DNA of 64,000 nucleotides from Galaxea fascicularis (Eukaryota; Cnidaria; Anthozoa; Scleractinia; Euphylliidae). Where the stretch lies: the NCBI GenBank assembly GCA_948470475.1, contig OX419343.1:6377633-6441632 (forward strand). The letters run 5' to 3'. Positions within the stretch are counted from its first letter, which is position 1. Each line of letters starts with the position of its first letter. The translations under genes and the position numbers were made by a program. Below are positions 13,701-25,069 of this stretch, in pieces. Below the pieces are notes generated by a model. The model worked only from the letters and a program-made list of their open reading frames with translations. It was not told the DNA's origin and did no database searches.

Positions 13701-16700
13701 AGAAGTCAAGAAATTATCTTTCGTGATAGCTTGACGATTTTAGCTATGTTTCACTCTGATCTTTAAACCTAACTGCCTCGAACTAGTCACCCATTTGTCC
13801 ATATTGTAACACCCCCTCCCGTTTCATTATTTTGTAATTTTCGACGTTTTTACGATCGCGAACTATACATCCTAACTATTATCGCACGCCATGTTTTTAC
13901 ACGTGAGGCCTCACGTGATAAAATTTTGAACGCTTCCGCAATCATGTACCACTGATAGACTCTCACACGTGATCGCATCTGCCGACACGCCCTCACGTGA
14001 TAACATCTTGAACGGTAATTGGTTACCATATTGCCCTTTGTTTGCAGACCAATGTGGACACAGACACTGAAGAGGAGGGAGGGAGTCAAGCACAAAAACA
14101 GAAGATTGCTTTTTTAGAGAATAATTTGGACCAGCTAACGAAGGTCCATAAACAAGTGAGTATTGATCTCATTTTGATCTCTTGCAATGCCGAGTTAAAA
14201 AGACTGTTGATTAAAATCGAGTCTACAACCTTCATCCATTTTCCTTAGCGTCTAAAACGCTCCAAAGAATATTCAGCGTTCGCTCAGCCTTAAACGCCCC
14301 TGAACAACAGGCTATAGCCCCAAAGTATTTCTTGTTTTGACTTATACTGTCAAGTTCTCAGTTAAGGCCTCAGCCGAATGTTAGCTCCCAAGCTGTCATA
14401 CGCCGCGAAACGTCTTCCCATACTAGCCTCTTTGCAGACTGTTACGTTTTCGTGGTCTACGAAATTTAACCAACCGAACGAAGCCATCAGCGCCTTCTTC
14501 TTCACAGTCGATGGTCGATGGTAACTTTGAGATCCGACTGTATCCGAGAACATTTTAATTTAATTCACTTAAAGTAATATTTATTATTGCAACCGCGTAG
14601 ATTTTATTGTTGCCACGAAGATGTTTTAAAAGGCGTGTCATTGGTTTCATTCTCTATCTGGCAGTTCTTGACCGCCTTGTTGTTTTATTCCAAACAGCGA
14701 AAGGCCTTGCAGAGAGTCAAGATTTTGAAGCAACAAATCAATCTGCTTCATATGTCCAATTAATCTTATATGAGTTTTTATTTATGGGGACCTATTTAAA
14801 TTAATTAACTATGATCTCTCTTTTTCAAGAAGGAAGATGATGTAAAATAATATTTTTTTCAATTATTTTTTATAAAGATTATAACGTAGCTACCACAGTG
14901 TAGCTCTCAATTTTTTATAAAGTTTGTTGTGGATTAAACACGGAAAGCCAATTAGATTTGTCAAAATGGGGGAATTTTTCAGACTAAAATTGGAATTCGC
15001 TCCAGAGAGAGAGGTAGCAGAAGATGTACTTTGATATTTCTATATTACATTTCGAATGAAATACTACACAAAGTTAACATGTTACTGTATGGTTACTTCG
15101 TAACCTGTCGCAAATCTCAATAAGATATGGGGAGGGGCAAGTGTTTTTAAACTTTCGAGGGGGCAACATTAATCTACCTTTTGGTGAACACAATATAAGA
15201 TGTAATATTTGTTTACGAAGTGGTCTTTCCAATTGTCACATTTCCATGGGCCTTACCTAAACGTTTTTGGGGATTGTTTAACTTCTATTGTGCTCTTTAT
15301 GGAAAGTCTGTCGGCACAGTCCACAAAAGCCAGAGCGAACAACTGGATAATACTTTCCCTTAATGGTGCGCCACGGAAGTAAATCCTCTTAGAATACTGT
15401 GATATAGGTTTTGTATTTAATGCATAAGGGAGGTTGTAATAAAAATGGAGCATTTTGCTTATGGATCTAATTTTCGTTCTTTGCCGCCAAAATAAAGTGA
15501 ACGATTATTTCTGATTCCTCGAAAAACGTGACTGTAACACGTTGGTTCACAAAAACGTCTTCATTCCAGGCCTTCATAAAGTTTGTTTTCTTGCCTAATA
15601 GTTTGGAGTAAGGCTCAAATTTGAAACCCTTTTGAAACACATTTCGCGTTGTTTGTACAGAAAGTTTGAGAAGAAAATCAGTCATACTTTGAACATATTT
15701 AAAAATCGTTTCCCTTCGTCGAAGTTTGAACTCCAGGGAAATAAACTCCTAACGCTTGCAACTATTTTTTGATAAAGCGTTGTCTTGTTTGCGCGGCCGC
15801 ATGGCACTTTGCGTGTAACGTAGCTGCACCACTGCTCATTTATATAGATTCAATATTGGTCGCATACCTGAGTCAAATGATAACCAATGTATTGGACTAA
15901 TATGTTTTTAATCCCCTTTTGCAGACTTGCCGGAGACGAGTTATTCTAATCAATTAGTTTACGCCTAATTTTAAGTGCTTTTGTGTTGGGATTTGAATAT
16001 TTGTTGTTTTTTTCGTAGCTCGTTAGAGATAATGCCGACCTGAGATGTGAACTGCCCAAACTAGAGAAGCGCCTGCGAGCAACACAAGAACGGGTGAAAT
16101 CATTAGAGCAGGCTCTGAAAGAGGCCAAGGAAGGCGCACAGAGGGACCGGGCCCGTTACCAGAAGGAAGTGGAACGAATCAGAGAGTCCATGAAGCAGAA
16201 ACAAGCTGCTGCTAGGAAGGGTGCCCAGGGACATATAGGTATCGACTAATAGTGATCAGTATCTAATTTCTCCCAGCAATATCACCGTCTTAACAAAATG
16301 CGCAGGATAGGAGAATTAAAGAAATGATCACCGGAGAAAAAAAGGTTTTTCGTGTTTCGAAAATCCCCTAACTCATACCAAAAAAAGTGTATAGCGAGAA
16401 ATGAGGAGAATACGCTAATTGATACAAGTCTTAAAAGGGTTCATTCCATCCAGAAATGTAGGGAATAACTTAATTAACTGTCCGAACGTATATCGATACT
16501 TTTTCAACAAAGACCTTTTTCGTTTAATTAAATATCTCGTCAACTAAAACCTGCCAGGAATCTTATTACCACACTGACCTTCTGAAACAGCTGTCAGTTT
16601 TGCTACATTCTACTTTACTGAGCATATAAATTAGTGTTGGTGGTCCTTAGCTTCTTGGCCAATTTTTTCCTGACTGCTCTTTCCTTGTGAGTTGGAAACT

Positions 16701-19700
16701 GAATCGTTGACAGTTGTTGTGTGTTTGTTTTTGTCTTGGTGAAGCGAGCTTCTCTTAAGAAATCACACTCCTTAAGAAACCGGCACTGTTTCGAGTTATC
16801 CAGAAATACACTGAACTGATGAGGCACTTAAATAATTGTGCATTCTCTGTTCCAGCTAAACCCATTCGCCCGGGTCAGCAGCCCTCCTCACCTAGTGTTC
16901 GTCCCGGCAGCTCCCCGGGAATTGGTAGTGCCTTATTAGGAATGACCCGTCTGGCTGGCGGGACAGTGATGGGTTCTAACGTTCCCAGCAGTCCCAGCAC
17001 ACCGAGTCTTCCCAGCTCACCTAATGGCGCCACTATTGTGACGCCCGTGATTCGTGGCGGGAAAGGCTCTGAACCTGTGGTTGCTTACAGCAAGAGGATA
17101 CGAAACGCCGTTAGCACCGAGTCGCTCAATCGTCCACTGCCTCAAGGAAGCGCGAGGTAAATGAACTGGTTTTCGTTATTATCGTTGTAAAAGCCGTAAA
17201 AGTAGCAGCCACCTGAGTGATCCTTACGATGGAAAAGGTAGCTCAGTCAAAATGAAAGGAAAGACGCTCTCTTTTCTAGCAATTATTTTTACGTCAACTG
17301 ATGTTACCATTTGATCATTTTTACGTGATTGGAAACAACTTGAATCTCTGTTTCAGAAGTTTCCTAATGTCTGATCTCGGTTCGGGCCTTGAAAAGTGCT
17401 TGAACCCTTGAATATGCTTTGTTTTTTTCCCTTATGTTTGGGCACATTCATGTTACAGAAAACAGGTTCAGCAGCCTGCAGCCACCCAGCAAGTTATCCC
17501 GCATTGTGGGGACCACGCGACAAGGTGTTATGTCTGTAATGAGACCGTCGCGTCGTAAATTAAGTGTTTCTGTGGGAAGTAGGAAGCTTGCGTTATTGTG
17601 AAACATATTCCCGAAGTAGGAGCCGAGAAGGCTGTTTCAGTCGCCAGAGAAAGTTGGGTTTCTGCATTAATTACACGTTGTTTAAAGTGCCAAAAACCCC
17701 AAAATATTGTTTTCGCTAACATGCATCTTTGCACCTTTTTAAAACGGATTGCGGCACTTTTTGTCCTTTTTTCTCCAAATCTTGACTTTTATAGGCTTTG
17801 AAACTGAGCAGCATTTGATTCACGACCGAGTCAGAAGGGGAGTGGGTCTTTTCCTGATTTGGCATCACAAACTGATCTGCATGCATGTTTACAAAGAGAT
17901 AATGCGATGCAAATCAGTTTGCAAATCAGTTATCACAGTTTACTGTAGTTCTTATAATAAAATTTTGCATGTTGTCGCTGTGGTTTGGGCTTGAATATTT
18001 GCCTGAGAAACCGTCAAGCAAAGTAAAAGTTTCGTGTGGCCAATAACTCTATCTGTGGTACATATCACCATTGACATCGAGATGATTCTGTGAAATATGA
18101 ATAATTAACAATTATTCGCCGAAGGCGAAGTGAATATTGTCGAATGGTCGTCTTGGGGATTATTCGACCATGTTCATTGAGCCCGAGCTAGGCGAATAAT
18201 TGTTTTAGCATAATTTCAGAGCTGAACAACAGAAATCAGCAATCAACGAAACTACGTCAAAAGAAACTTGGAAGTTATGTCATTTGCTCTTTTCCCATTT
18301 CCGAGTTTTAGGTTTGAGGCTGATGACACTCCTTATCTCCTTTTCCTTTCTTCTTCTTCTTCCTTTCCTTTTGGAGCTTTTGTTCTCTAACAAAGGAAAC
18401 AAAGCATTTACCGGCGAGTGGTTTTTTTGTTTGTTTTTCCAGTTCAGTGGCTCTTAGCCACTGATTATCAGTAACTGTCGTCTTGGAGAAATGTGCACTG
18501 GTATTAACCGGTACCTTTCTTTGAAGCGATTCAGTTAAAACGATTGCCAAAATGGCAAATGTCACATGAAACTTGAGCCGATTAATTATGAAACTTCTTG
18601 GTTCTACATCCTTGGATTCTCAGAAATGGCTACAGGTCAACGAAAGGTCGCTCTCTTTTTATGCGTGGTTTTCTCGATTTTACGCGTGTTGTGTACCACT
18701 GTAGTAACTGGTGGCGTTACCAAGATTGAGAAGCAGGATTTACTGGCTCACAAAGACCTGTTAGAAGGGCTTAACTTGGCTGTGCGATTGCAGAACGCTC
18801 AAGAACCCAAACCGCCTTTCAAGTTTGTTTTTTTGCCGTACACACTCCAAGCGTCGAGTCAAGTTGTCGAAGGGACTTTGTATCGCGCCACCGTCAAGTT
18901 GGTGCCTTCCAAGTGCAAGAACGATTTGAACGAAACGAGGGAAGGCTTTGAAGCGTGCGGAGTAGATCTCGTTAACCCAGAGGTTTTACGGCAGGAGAAA
19001 TGCTGCGAATTTGAGATTTGGTCACGACCGTGGCTTCCAGAGAAAGAGCGATTAATAATTCAAAAACAAGAGTGTAAACCATCGTCTGTGGACAGCACCG
19101 CGCAGTCCTGTCCGTTTCGTTTGACAATGAAGTTTAACTTTACCCTTCATTACAACCAGCCACAGGGTTGACTTTCGTAATCGTTGTCTTTTTGTTCTCC
19201 CAACAAAATCAAACTTTGAATCTTGTATTGTTCTAAGTATCGTGTCGGGAATAAAATGCCCAGATAAGTGAAGGAAGCGTTCTTTCATTTGGTTCTCATT
19301 ACCTGTCAGTGTGTAGATGAAATTAGAAGTGCTGCTTTTAAATTGAACGCTGTTTGCCGTAAATTTCCTGTGATGTCAGTTTTTGTGATGATAGGTGATT
19401 CCTTTGTCCAATAAGACCCCAAACTGTGACGTTTTGGCCACTGAGCAGTTCTCCCTGGCCCAAGGTGGTTCTAGATTTCGACTACTACATAAATAAACCA
19501 TAGTATAAATTGTTTTATGAGCGTGGAACCCTAGAGTCCTATGACCTGTGGCCCTTGAATTCAGATCGAATCAAGATTTGGAAACGTTGGTGTTTGAGGA
19601 GAGGGAAAAGCCGGAGTACTCGAAAAAAAACCGATTCCGGGGGAATCGAACCCGGGTGTGTTGGTTGGAGTGTCTGCTCTTACCACTGCTCCATTCCTTC

Positions 19701-21325
19701 TTCCATGCTCCGTACTCTCTTACTCCACTTCTCTTCTATTATCCCACTACCCACTTCTCTACTTTCCCATCCCCCATTCCCAACTGCCCCCCTATGTCTC
19801 TTCTTCTTTACTCCCTACTTTCTGTTTTTTTTTTCACACTCTACTCCTCCGCACCTTTCTCCCAAGTTTCCTTTTTTTCCCCCTTCTCCCTACTTCCCTA
19901 CTGCCCACTCTCCCCTACTTCCTCCTCCCTTAGTTCTCTGTTCTTCCGCTTCCCCAATCCCCACTCCCTACCTTACCACTCCCCTACTCTTCTACGTCCA
20001 TACTCCTCTGAACCCCTGGTGTCTGCTCTTCCCTACTCCTCAATTCGTTCCCATCTCACTTACTGTTGGCTATACTGTGCAACTGCAACTAGGTTGTTGT
20101 TACTTCCAAATCTTATGTTTGGAATCTCTAATTTAAAACGAAAGCTACCCTGAAGTACTAACGTGTTGTACTGTGTACTTCAGCTGTGAACTGTTTATTT
20201 TAGTTGTACCGAGTTGTTTTGAAACACTGTCTCAAAGGAGTTAAACATTTACGTTCGACACAATTTGAGCTTCTTATTTCGCTTATTTTACCCGATTTTG
20301 TCACTAATAGTCCTTCTTCTCACAATAATGATCTCTAATTGGCTCTTTTAGTTTGAATGGCGCCAATCCTTCACCGGATTACGAGAGAAGACGTTCCTCA
20401 GGCACAGGTGTTGGGAGCAGCAACTCTCCCAATGCGCCGCACATGCGCGCTGCGGCCAGTGTGGATCGGCTCAACATGATGAGCGAGGGGACTTCTGGGA
20501 GGAAGCTGCCCTCGATGCCAGACTCCATTCAGAGATCACCGATGAAGATTTCTGGTCGGGAAGGCGAAATAGCTGCTTTGAAGAGAAGCAACAGGCGGTC
20601 CGCCTCATCGCACAACTTAGTGAACAACGCGGAAGGTAAGACACGAGGCTCTGTGGTAATTGCTTTTAGGCCAAGGCTTTTAGGACATGCTGTTAGTGGA
20701 ATTAGAAACCTTGACATTGCAAGGGATTTAGCTATGAAGGTAGAAGCAGCTTGGCCAAGGGGAGTGGGGTAGGGAATTTGTTAAATCCTTGTTCTGTGAC
20801 TGTACCTTAATTTGATAATTCTTTAAATCAATTGCGCATGGGAGCAGTGTCATTTGATCTCTTGTTACCCCAGTTTTGTTGCGATACACGATGCATGATG
20901 GTGGTAGAGGTGGGGGACAGTAGGCTATTTCAAGCGCAATCCCGTGTAGAGCTTTATTCGTAGCATGGTTTGCGCTTGAAAGCATTTGAGATGGCTAGCG
21001 GTAAATCACATCATACAGTATTCACCTTGTTCCAAAATGGCTCCCATTGTAATATCCTTCTGTTTTTATTCAAATTAGCCCTTGTTGCCTCGTTCTTAAG
21101 GGCAAAATTCGAAAGGATGTTTTACTTTGAACGAGGAAAGAGAGCTGATTTGAATGTAAACTAAAGAACATTAAAATGGGAGCCATTTTTGAATAAAGTG
21201 TATCCAAAGGAGACGAATTGTTGTTGCTGAACGACCAACCAACTCAACCGCTTATCACTAACGGATTATTTCCTAATTTCTTACCAGGGGGTCCTTGGGA
21301 GATGAGGAAGCAGTCCGCGTCATAG
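5689..21325 (+). CDS. KIF5: Kinesin-1 heavy chain (KIF5-type), C-terminal half
   Basis: Conventional kinesin heavy chain, the dimeric plus-end microtubule motor. Only stalk, cargo-binding and tail exons are in the window; the motor domain lies upstream. Exons: 5689-5784, 6863-6980, 7590-7666, 11718-11827, 12463-12502, 12623-12684, 13115-13175, 13528-13599, 14048-14155, 16019-16238, 16856-17156, 20352-20635 and 21288-21325. Phases agree throughout (1587 nt, 528 residues to the stop). Recognisable blocks include [29 protein letters not shown] (coiled coil), [20 protein letters not shown] and [20 protein letters not shown] (the most conserved tail coiled coil). The autoinhibitory IAKPIRPGQ motif spans the 16238/16856 junction. 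An IRGG motif follows, as in vertebrate KIF5. The tail after IAK is about 205 residues, rich in Ser, Pro and Arg, and far longer than in KIF5B. The gene hosts a nested cystatin gene and several transposons. Confidence 0.93.
5870..6510 (+). repeat. tRNA-derived SINE
   Basis: A tRNA-like head at about 5870-5945 has box A (TGGCTCAGTTGGTAGAGC) and box B (GGTTCAAAGCC). It is followed by a tRNA-unrelated body containing a stretch around 6284-6370 (GATAAGCCGGAGGTCCCGCC ... GGGACGTTAAAGAACC) typical of a widespread coral SINE. It sits in a kinesin intron. The ends are approximate and no clear target-site duplication was found. Confidence 0.7.
7075..7320. repeat. G-rich dispersed repeat fragment
   Basis: This block of intronic sequence has repeated GAGGGG(G) runs spaced by T-rich text, including an 11-G homopolymer near 7277-7287. 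Both strands have short open frames without similarity. A similar G-run block lies near 50440-50560. It is probably a decayed repeat, and the long G run is a likely sequencing or assembly weak point. Confidence 0.4.
7729..8643. mobile_element. Non-autonomous DNA transposon (hAT-like termini)
   Basis: The element starts CAGGGCTCGAGACTAAC and ends with the exact inverse GTTAGTCTCGAGCCCTG, about 915 bp apart. The interior has repeated CTAGCC/GGCTAG motifs near both ends and no coding capacity. CAGGG...CCCTG termini suggest the hAT superfamily, but the expected 8-bp target duplication is not clear (only TTAGG is shared by the flanks). A shorter relative lies at 58367-58724. Confidence 0.75.
8644..10541. 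other. Kinesin intron, unexplained sequence
   Basis: Several overlapping short open frames occur here (around 8653-9145, 9167-9415 and 9751-9991), on both strands and with no convincing splice signals or protein similarity. The density of paired frames on both strands suggests old repeat or transposon remnants, but I cannot name a family. Confidence 0.3.
10542..10694 (+). CDS. Candidate alternative first coding exon of the kinesin gene
   Basis: An ATG in good context (AACATGG) opens a 51-codon frame that ends exactly at a plausible donor, CGG|GTCAGT, in phase 0. The next kinesin exon (11718) also begins in phase 0. The predicted peptide begins [20 protein letters not shown] and is balanced and non-repetitive, but I recognise no family. 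If spliced to 11718 it would start a motorless kinesin tail isoform. It could equally be the first exon of an unrelated gene or a chance frame that stops at 10718. Confidence 0.35.
11468..11594 (-). repeat. Dispersed intronic repeat (TTAACCC/GGGTTAA family)
   Basis: This segment matches, in inverse orientation, the repeat at 54113-54245. Both share a stretch around TCACTTGTTGATCACT, the TTTCTCACAACCTTA segment and a GGGTTAA terminus. Repeats ending in TTAACCC recur through the window, so this is likely a decayed MITE. Confidence 0.55.
12190..12360. repeat. Purine-rich low-complexity tract
   Basis: GA- and G-rich sequence, including a run of ten G near 12289-12298 followed by (GA)n. It lies in a kinesin intron and has no coding value despite an open frame across it. 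Confidence 0.7.
17459..17601 (+). CDS. Candidate alternative kinesin tail exon (dual-frame)
   Basis: Two acceptors 7 nt apart (AG before 17459 and before 17466) both fit the phase left by exon 16856-17156. From 17466 the frame runs to a stop at 17601, adding a basic tail starting [16 protein letters not shown] and ending the protein. From 17459 a different frame reaches a donor at 17524 (AAG|GTGTTA) whose phase fits the exon at 20352, giving a 22-codon cassette. Neither peptide has a known homologue that I recognise. Use of either form is unproven. Confidence 0.35.
18108..18203. repeat. Short fold-back MITE
   Basis: Terminal inverted repeats ACAATTATTCGCC and GGCGAATAATTGT bound a 96-bp sequence. 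The interior contains a second imperfect dyad around CGAATGGTCG/ATTCGACCAT. The form and size suit a MITE. Confidence 0.7.
18626..19171 (+). CDS. Secreted cystatin-like cysteine protease inhibitor (nested, intronless)
   Basis: A single open frame of 181 residues in the sense orientation within a kinesin intron. The chosen ATG at 18626 (GAAATGG) is directly followed by a signal-peptide-like segment, residues about 7-24 ([16 protein letters not shown]). An upstream in-frame ATG at 18566 would bury this signal. The mature part shows all three cystatin inhibitory elements in order: an N-terminal Gly pair (VVTGGV, about 26-30), the QxVxG loop as QVVEG, and a Pro-Trp hairpin (RPWLPE). Cysteines after the QxVxG loop could form disulfides as in type 2 cystatins. 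The protein is longer than a standard type 2 cystatin. A polyadenylation signal AATAAA lies at 19250-19255. Lack of introns suggests retrotransposition or an ancestral single-exon gene. It should block papain-type proteases outside the cell or in lysosomes. Confidence 0.75.
   Translation: MATGQRKVALFLCVVFSILRVLCTTVVTGGVTKIEKQDLLAHKDLLEGLNLAVRLQNAQEPKPPFKFVFLPYTLQASSQVVEGTLYRATVKLVPSKCKNDLNETREGFEACGVDLVNPEVLRQEKCCEFEIWSRPWLPEKERLIIQKQECKPSSVDSTAQSCPFRLTMKFNFTLHYNQPQG
19540..19700 (-). repeat. tRNA-derived SINE (minus strand)
   Basis: On the minus strand a tRNA-like head with box A (TGGAGCAGTGGTAAGAGCAG) and box B (GGTTCGATTCC) is followed by a body containing GAGTACTCCGG and CTTTTCCCTCTCCTCAAA. 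The same body is seen on the plus strand near 59380-59420. The acceptor stem does not pair, so this is not a working tRNA. Confidence 0.65.
19700..20060. repeat. Pyrimidine-rich low-complexity tract
   Basis: About 360 bp of C/T-rich sequence with CCCTACT and CTTCTT variants. Long open frames cross it in three frames (about 200 codons each), but they reflect composition bias, not coding. Confidence 0.75.
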
Positions 21326-24291
21326 AATCCTTGTGAATGGAAGCAAGACATGACAGCAAGTTGCGTGACTGCTGTCAGTTATTTTCGTCTATTGCGTTAC
21401 GCGTGACTCGAGTTAATTCAAGTTAATTGCCTCTCAAAATTCCACGTCGAAATGACTGCTTCATTAGTTGTTGACGTTGTAATTGTACAATCATGTCGAA
21501 TTCAGGAGAAGTCGAGTTTGAGTTTAATGACTATTAAGGATTTTTTAATAGACATGCGTAAATGAAGGCAACCGGGTAAAAGACGGGTGGAGAGGGATTA
21601 TCCGTGGGAAGTAAAGATTAAGTATCTCTGGGATTTATCCCCGTAATATTAGGAATTTTTCAAGGCATTAGGTAGAAAGTTACGGAAAGTTAAGATGCTC
21701 ATATAGACGAGTTAGCGGCATTTATATTTTGCGAAAGTAAGTCGTATTTAACTGTTTATTTGTTTTACTGGATTTTCTGACTATCCTGGCTTTTTGGTTG
21801 ACGAATACTCAACTTGGATTTGTTTCACTCCTGTTCTTTTTAACTGCATTACTTGTAAATAATTCCTCAGAATTTCCCCCGTGCTGTATTATTTTTTGCC
21901 ACTAAGGTAGCTTGTGTTTAGCTTTGGAGAGCTATACGGTGTCATGAATATTGCTTCAAAACATGTCTTTCTTAGCGCTGTTACGGTTTGGCTATAATGG
22001 CGTTTATTACGAACACTTTTGTCTCGTTGTTGCAACAGTGACAATGTGCAGATTTCATCTTTAATTGAGGGATATTTTTTTGTTGCGACACTAATCACTC
22101 GTTAGTGGTTGCCAAAAAGAAACCGCACTTCATTTTTGTTTCGTTGATAGTGTATCTATCTTTCTTTCTATTTGGGACTTTTTTCTGCAATTCCTTTTCT
22201 TTATCATTTTTTTGTTTTCCGTGCCAAGATAGGAAACTTGTCAAATAGACAGGCCGTTCGATTGTTCTCCTTAACGCTTGCTTCGTTGAAGATTAAGATT
22301 CTTCTTCGTTGTCACAACGAAAATTTATTTTCGTGATACAACCTTGACTGTTAGAGAAAGACCTAAAATTAGTACCGATCGCGTCATCATCGAAAGAACA
22401 AATTTTTATTTATTACTTGACAATAAGAAATCAAGTTGGTGAGTTCATTTGAAGTCATTTAACTTTTCGTTAGAATCGTCTCGTATTTTTCGGTAAAATT
22501 GCTAAAATGTACAAGAATTTGCTGAAGATTCACCGATTGAGATGTCGTGGACCTTTCGGCGTCACGAATATTTCCTCACCAGCTTTTCGGCTGTTTGGAA
22601 ACAAGGAACGGTAGAGTTTACCGGCTGGGTTACTTAGCTGGTGGAATCGTAGCAAGTAGTTGCTGAATTAGCGTGGTGCGCCCCAAAGGGTACTTCATTA
22701 ATTCGCCTGATTTCGTGCGATCAACTGTCCGATTTCTTGAAAGGAGTAAGGGCCAGCTACAACGGTAGTTTTTCTTCATTGTTCCAAGGGAGGATGTAGG
22801 CTTGGCAAAGTCCTTAACTTCCTTAAACGTTTTGTTGGCAAAAAAAGCGTCCGCAGCGTAACAATGTAATGGATTAACTGGCCGTGTCGTGGACAAAAAT
22901 TCCAACGACCTTTCCAACAACAGAATTCTGATTGGACCGTTGTTTGCCGAAAGTATGCGAATTAATTTAAGTGGTAACAAATGACTTCTTGAAGTGCGTC
23001 GCACCGTAACTAGTTGAATTATTAAAAGTTACAAAAGTCTATTTTTAAATTTAGCTCTGTCGAATATGGAGTCGGTTTTGACAAGAAAAATCGTTGTGGG
23101 ACATAGTTACGTGTACTATGGGCAACAGCTTTTTTATTTTAGTGTTTTTTCTTGGCGACTGTAATATTTGCTTTTGATTATTTCGTTAGCTTTCCCAGTT
23201 CCGGAAAACGTCAATAAAAACCGACTCTTAAAAAGTAACCCTTTGGTTATTGGGTCATTCTTCTTCTGTGCTTTAAATCAACCCGTTCACTCCCAAGATC
23301 TGATTAGCAATTCTCCCTTTAAGCTGCCATACATTTCCTTGAAAATATCTTAAGAGAATTTGGTGTCATATTAAGATACCCTCCAGCTGATAATGTATTG
23401 AAATTGTGGAAAGTTACATGTTAGCTATTGAAGAAGATCTGCTGAATTTTTCTTCGGGATTTGAGTTTTTAACGCCCGAGAAAGCTCGAAGAAAAGGAAA
23501 AACGAGAACAAGGCAGCAACTCTAAGTGAGTTGGAGATGAAAAATATCCTTGCAGAAAGACTGGAAAGACAATCTGGAAGAACCAAACAAATAACAAACT
23601 GGCCTGTTGGAAAACTCAAAGGTAGATACTTCCATTTCAAATGTCTATAAGAGTTCAAGCGTCGCGAAATGTCTTTCTCAAACAATATAAACACCTCACT
23701 GAAGCGTAGCTAGGACAGGAAATTTCTCCTCGACATTTAATTAAACTACCTTGACAATGTTATCAAACAATTGGTTCATGGGTCAGCTGTGCATTCATCG
23801 AGATATGAAGCACTTTGGAAGTTTGGAGAACACTCAAGAAGCTAGAGTAGACTCGCATCTTTCGTGCTCTCCAAACTTCCCGCGTGCTTCATATCTCGAT
23901 GAACGCACGCTGACCCATGAACCAATTGGTAACTACTAGATGACAAAATTATGCCCAAAATGACACCCTTTCGGTGCACATAACAGCCATTCAGACGTAA
24001 GTCTTTAGGTAAGTATGTTTCTCAAAATGTTATTTTTGATGCATTTTACTGCAGCTGGTTTACAACGTTAGCCTACGCAAGACCTAGGTTTTAAGATCTT
24101 CACTTATAATGATAAATTGTATTTCATTCACCAAATAACTCATCCGCTTTTCCCTTTCTCAATTAAATAGTGTAATCTCCCTGAGGTTGCAATTGCCATA
24201 GTCCTCATTTGCAAGAAAAATAAGACAGCTACAGAGATAAAGCAGTTTTAACCCACACACTGTCGATGTTATCTCGAATGGTATTCCGTCA
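21326..24291. other. Convergent intergenic region, kinesin 3' side and allantoinase 3' side
   Basis: Both flanking genes end here. The longest open frame (22630-23004, minus) lacks similarity and splice logic. The region includes a decayed TTAACCC-type repeat near 23280-23400 and the strong fold-back element at 23768-23928. Probably it contains the two 3' UTRs. I see no gene in it. Confidence 0.5.
23768..23928. repeat. Fold-back MITE
   Basis: Arms of about 65 bp, starting CAATTGGTTCATGGGTCAGC and mirrored by GCTGACCCATGAACCAATTG, enclose a loop of about 30 bp. The arms also share the ATCGAGATATGAAGCA segment. Arm identity is high, suggesting a young insertion. Confidence 0.8.
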
Positions 24292-25034
24292 TTAAATCTT
24301 CGATGTCGCACTTCCGTGTCCCGTTTCAAGGAGCAGTTGTCCCGCAGGTTGATCGCACACTCTATCCCGCTCGTAAATCACGTTTCCTCTAAGGATGGTC
24401 CTGTACACCACTCCTCGTAAATTCATGTTGTGGTATGGCGTTATCTACGGCAAGCAAAGAACAGAGTCAGATTCCTGCAGGCTTTACAGCGCTGTTCAAA
24501 CGATCATTTTTCATACAATGTTGTAAACTTTCAGGAGTCTCGAAAGTACTCTCAGTGCAGCAAACAAAAAGCATTCAGTACTTCACAAGCCAAGGTACTG
24601 CGGAGACAAATGAATATATGGCAAGAGCCAGGGCGGAGGGAGGGGAGGGAAGAAGAGACGAAGGGAGGAAAGAAAGAAAGAAGTTTTCCGATACTTTCGT
24701 TTCAACTCACTCTCTCCCCCAGGGTAGATAAAGGGAATGTGGGAAGATTACTCAATCAGGAATTTCCACGAGTGCTTATGACACCGTGTTTCTATTAATG
24801 GAGACTGGAAATGAGTCCGAAGGGATATCAGGAAAAGATCCTTGAGAATGCCGGAATACCTTGTTTTTATGTCGGGTGATTTTCTGGTCAATCTATGAGA
24901 AAAAAAAAGGTGACGTTAACTATGTTTCCGAAACTGTAGCTAATATCATCTATTTAAACTCATCGCCAATAAATGAGCTTGGGGACGGTGACATGGGATA
25001 CGTGGAGCCGCGCGTGATCTGAGCCGAGCGAGTA

Positions 25035-25069
<35 letters not shown>

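Larger units (their letters stand above)
17157..20351 (+). other. Large kinesin tail intron hosting nested features
   Basis: This intron separates the IAK-containing exon from the next tail exon. It contains the candidate alternative exon at 17459-17601, a fold-back element at 18108-18203, the intronless cystatin gene at 18626-19171, a minus-strand SINE at 19540-19700 and a long pyrimidine tract at 19700-20060. The skip splice (17156 to 20352) keeps the frame open. Confidence 0.6.

Noticed and set aside
15253..15685. Two minus-strand frames of about 70 codons in the kinesin intron
   Set aside because: No similarity and no matching acceptor/donor pairs; treated as chance frames or old repeats.
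19510..20153. Two overlapping plus-strand open frames of about 200 codons
   Set aside because: They cross a pyrimidine-rich low-complexity tract and a reversed SINE, and several frames are open at once. Composition explains them.
22630..23004. 124-codon minus-strand frame
   Set aside because: No recognisable domain and no splice context; it lies in the region between two convergent genes.
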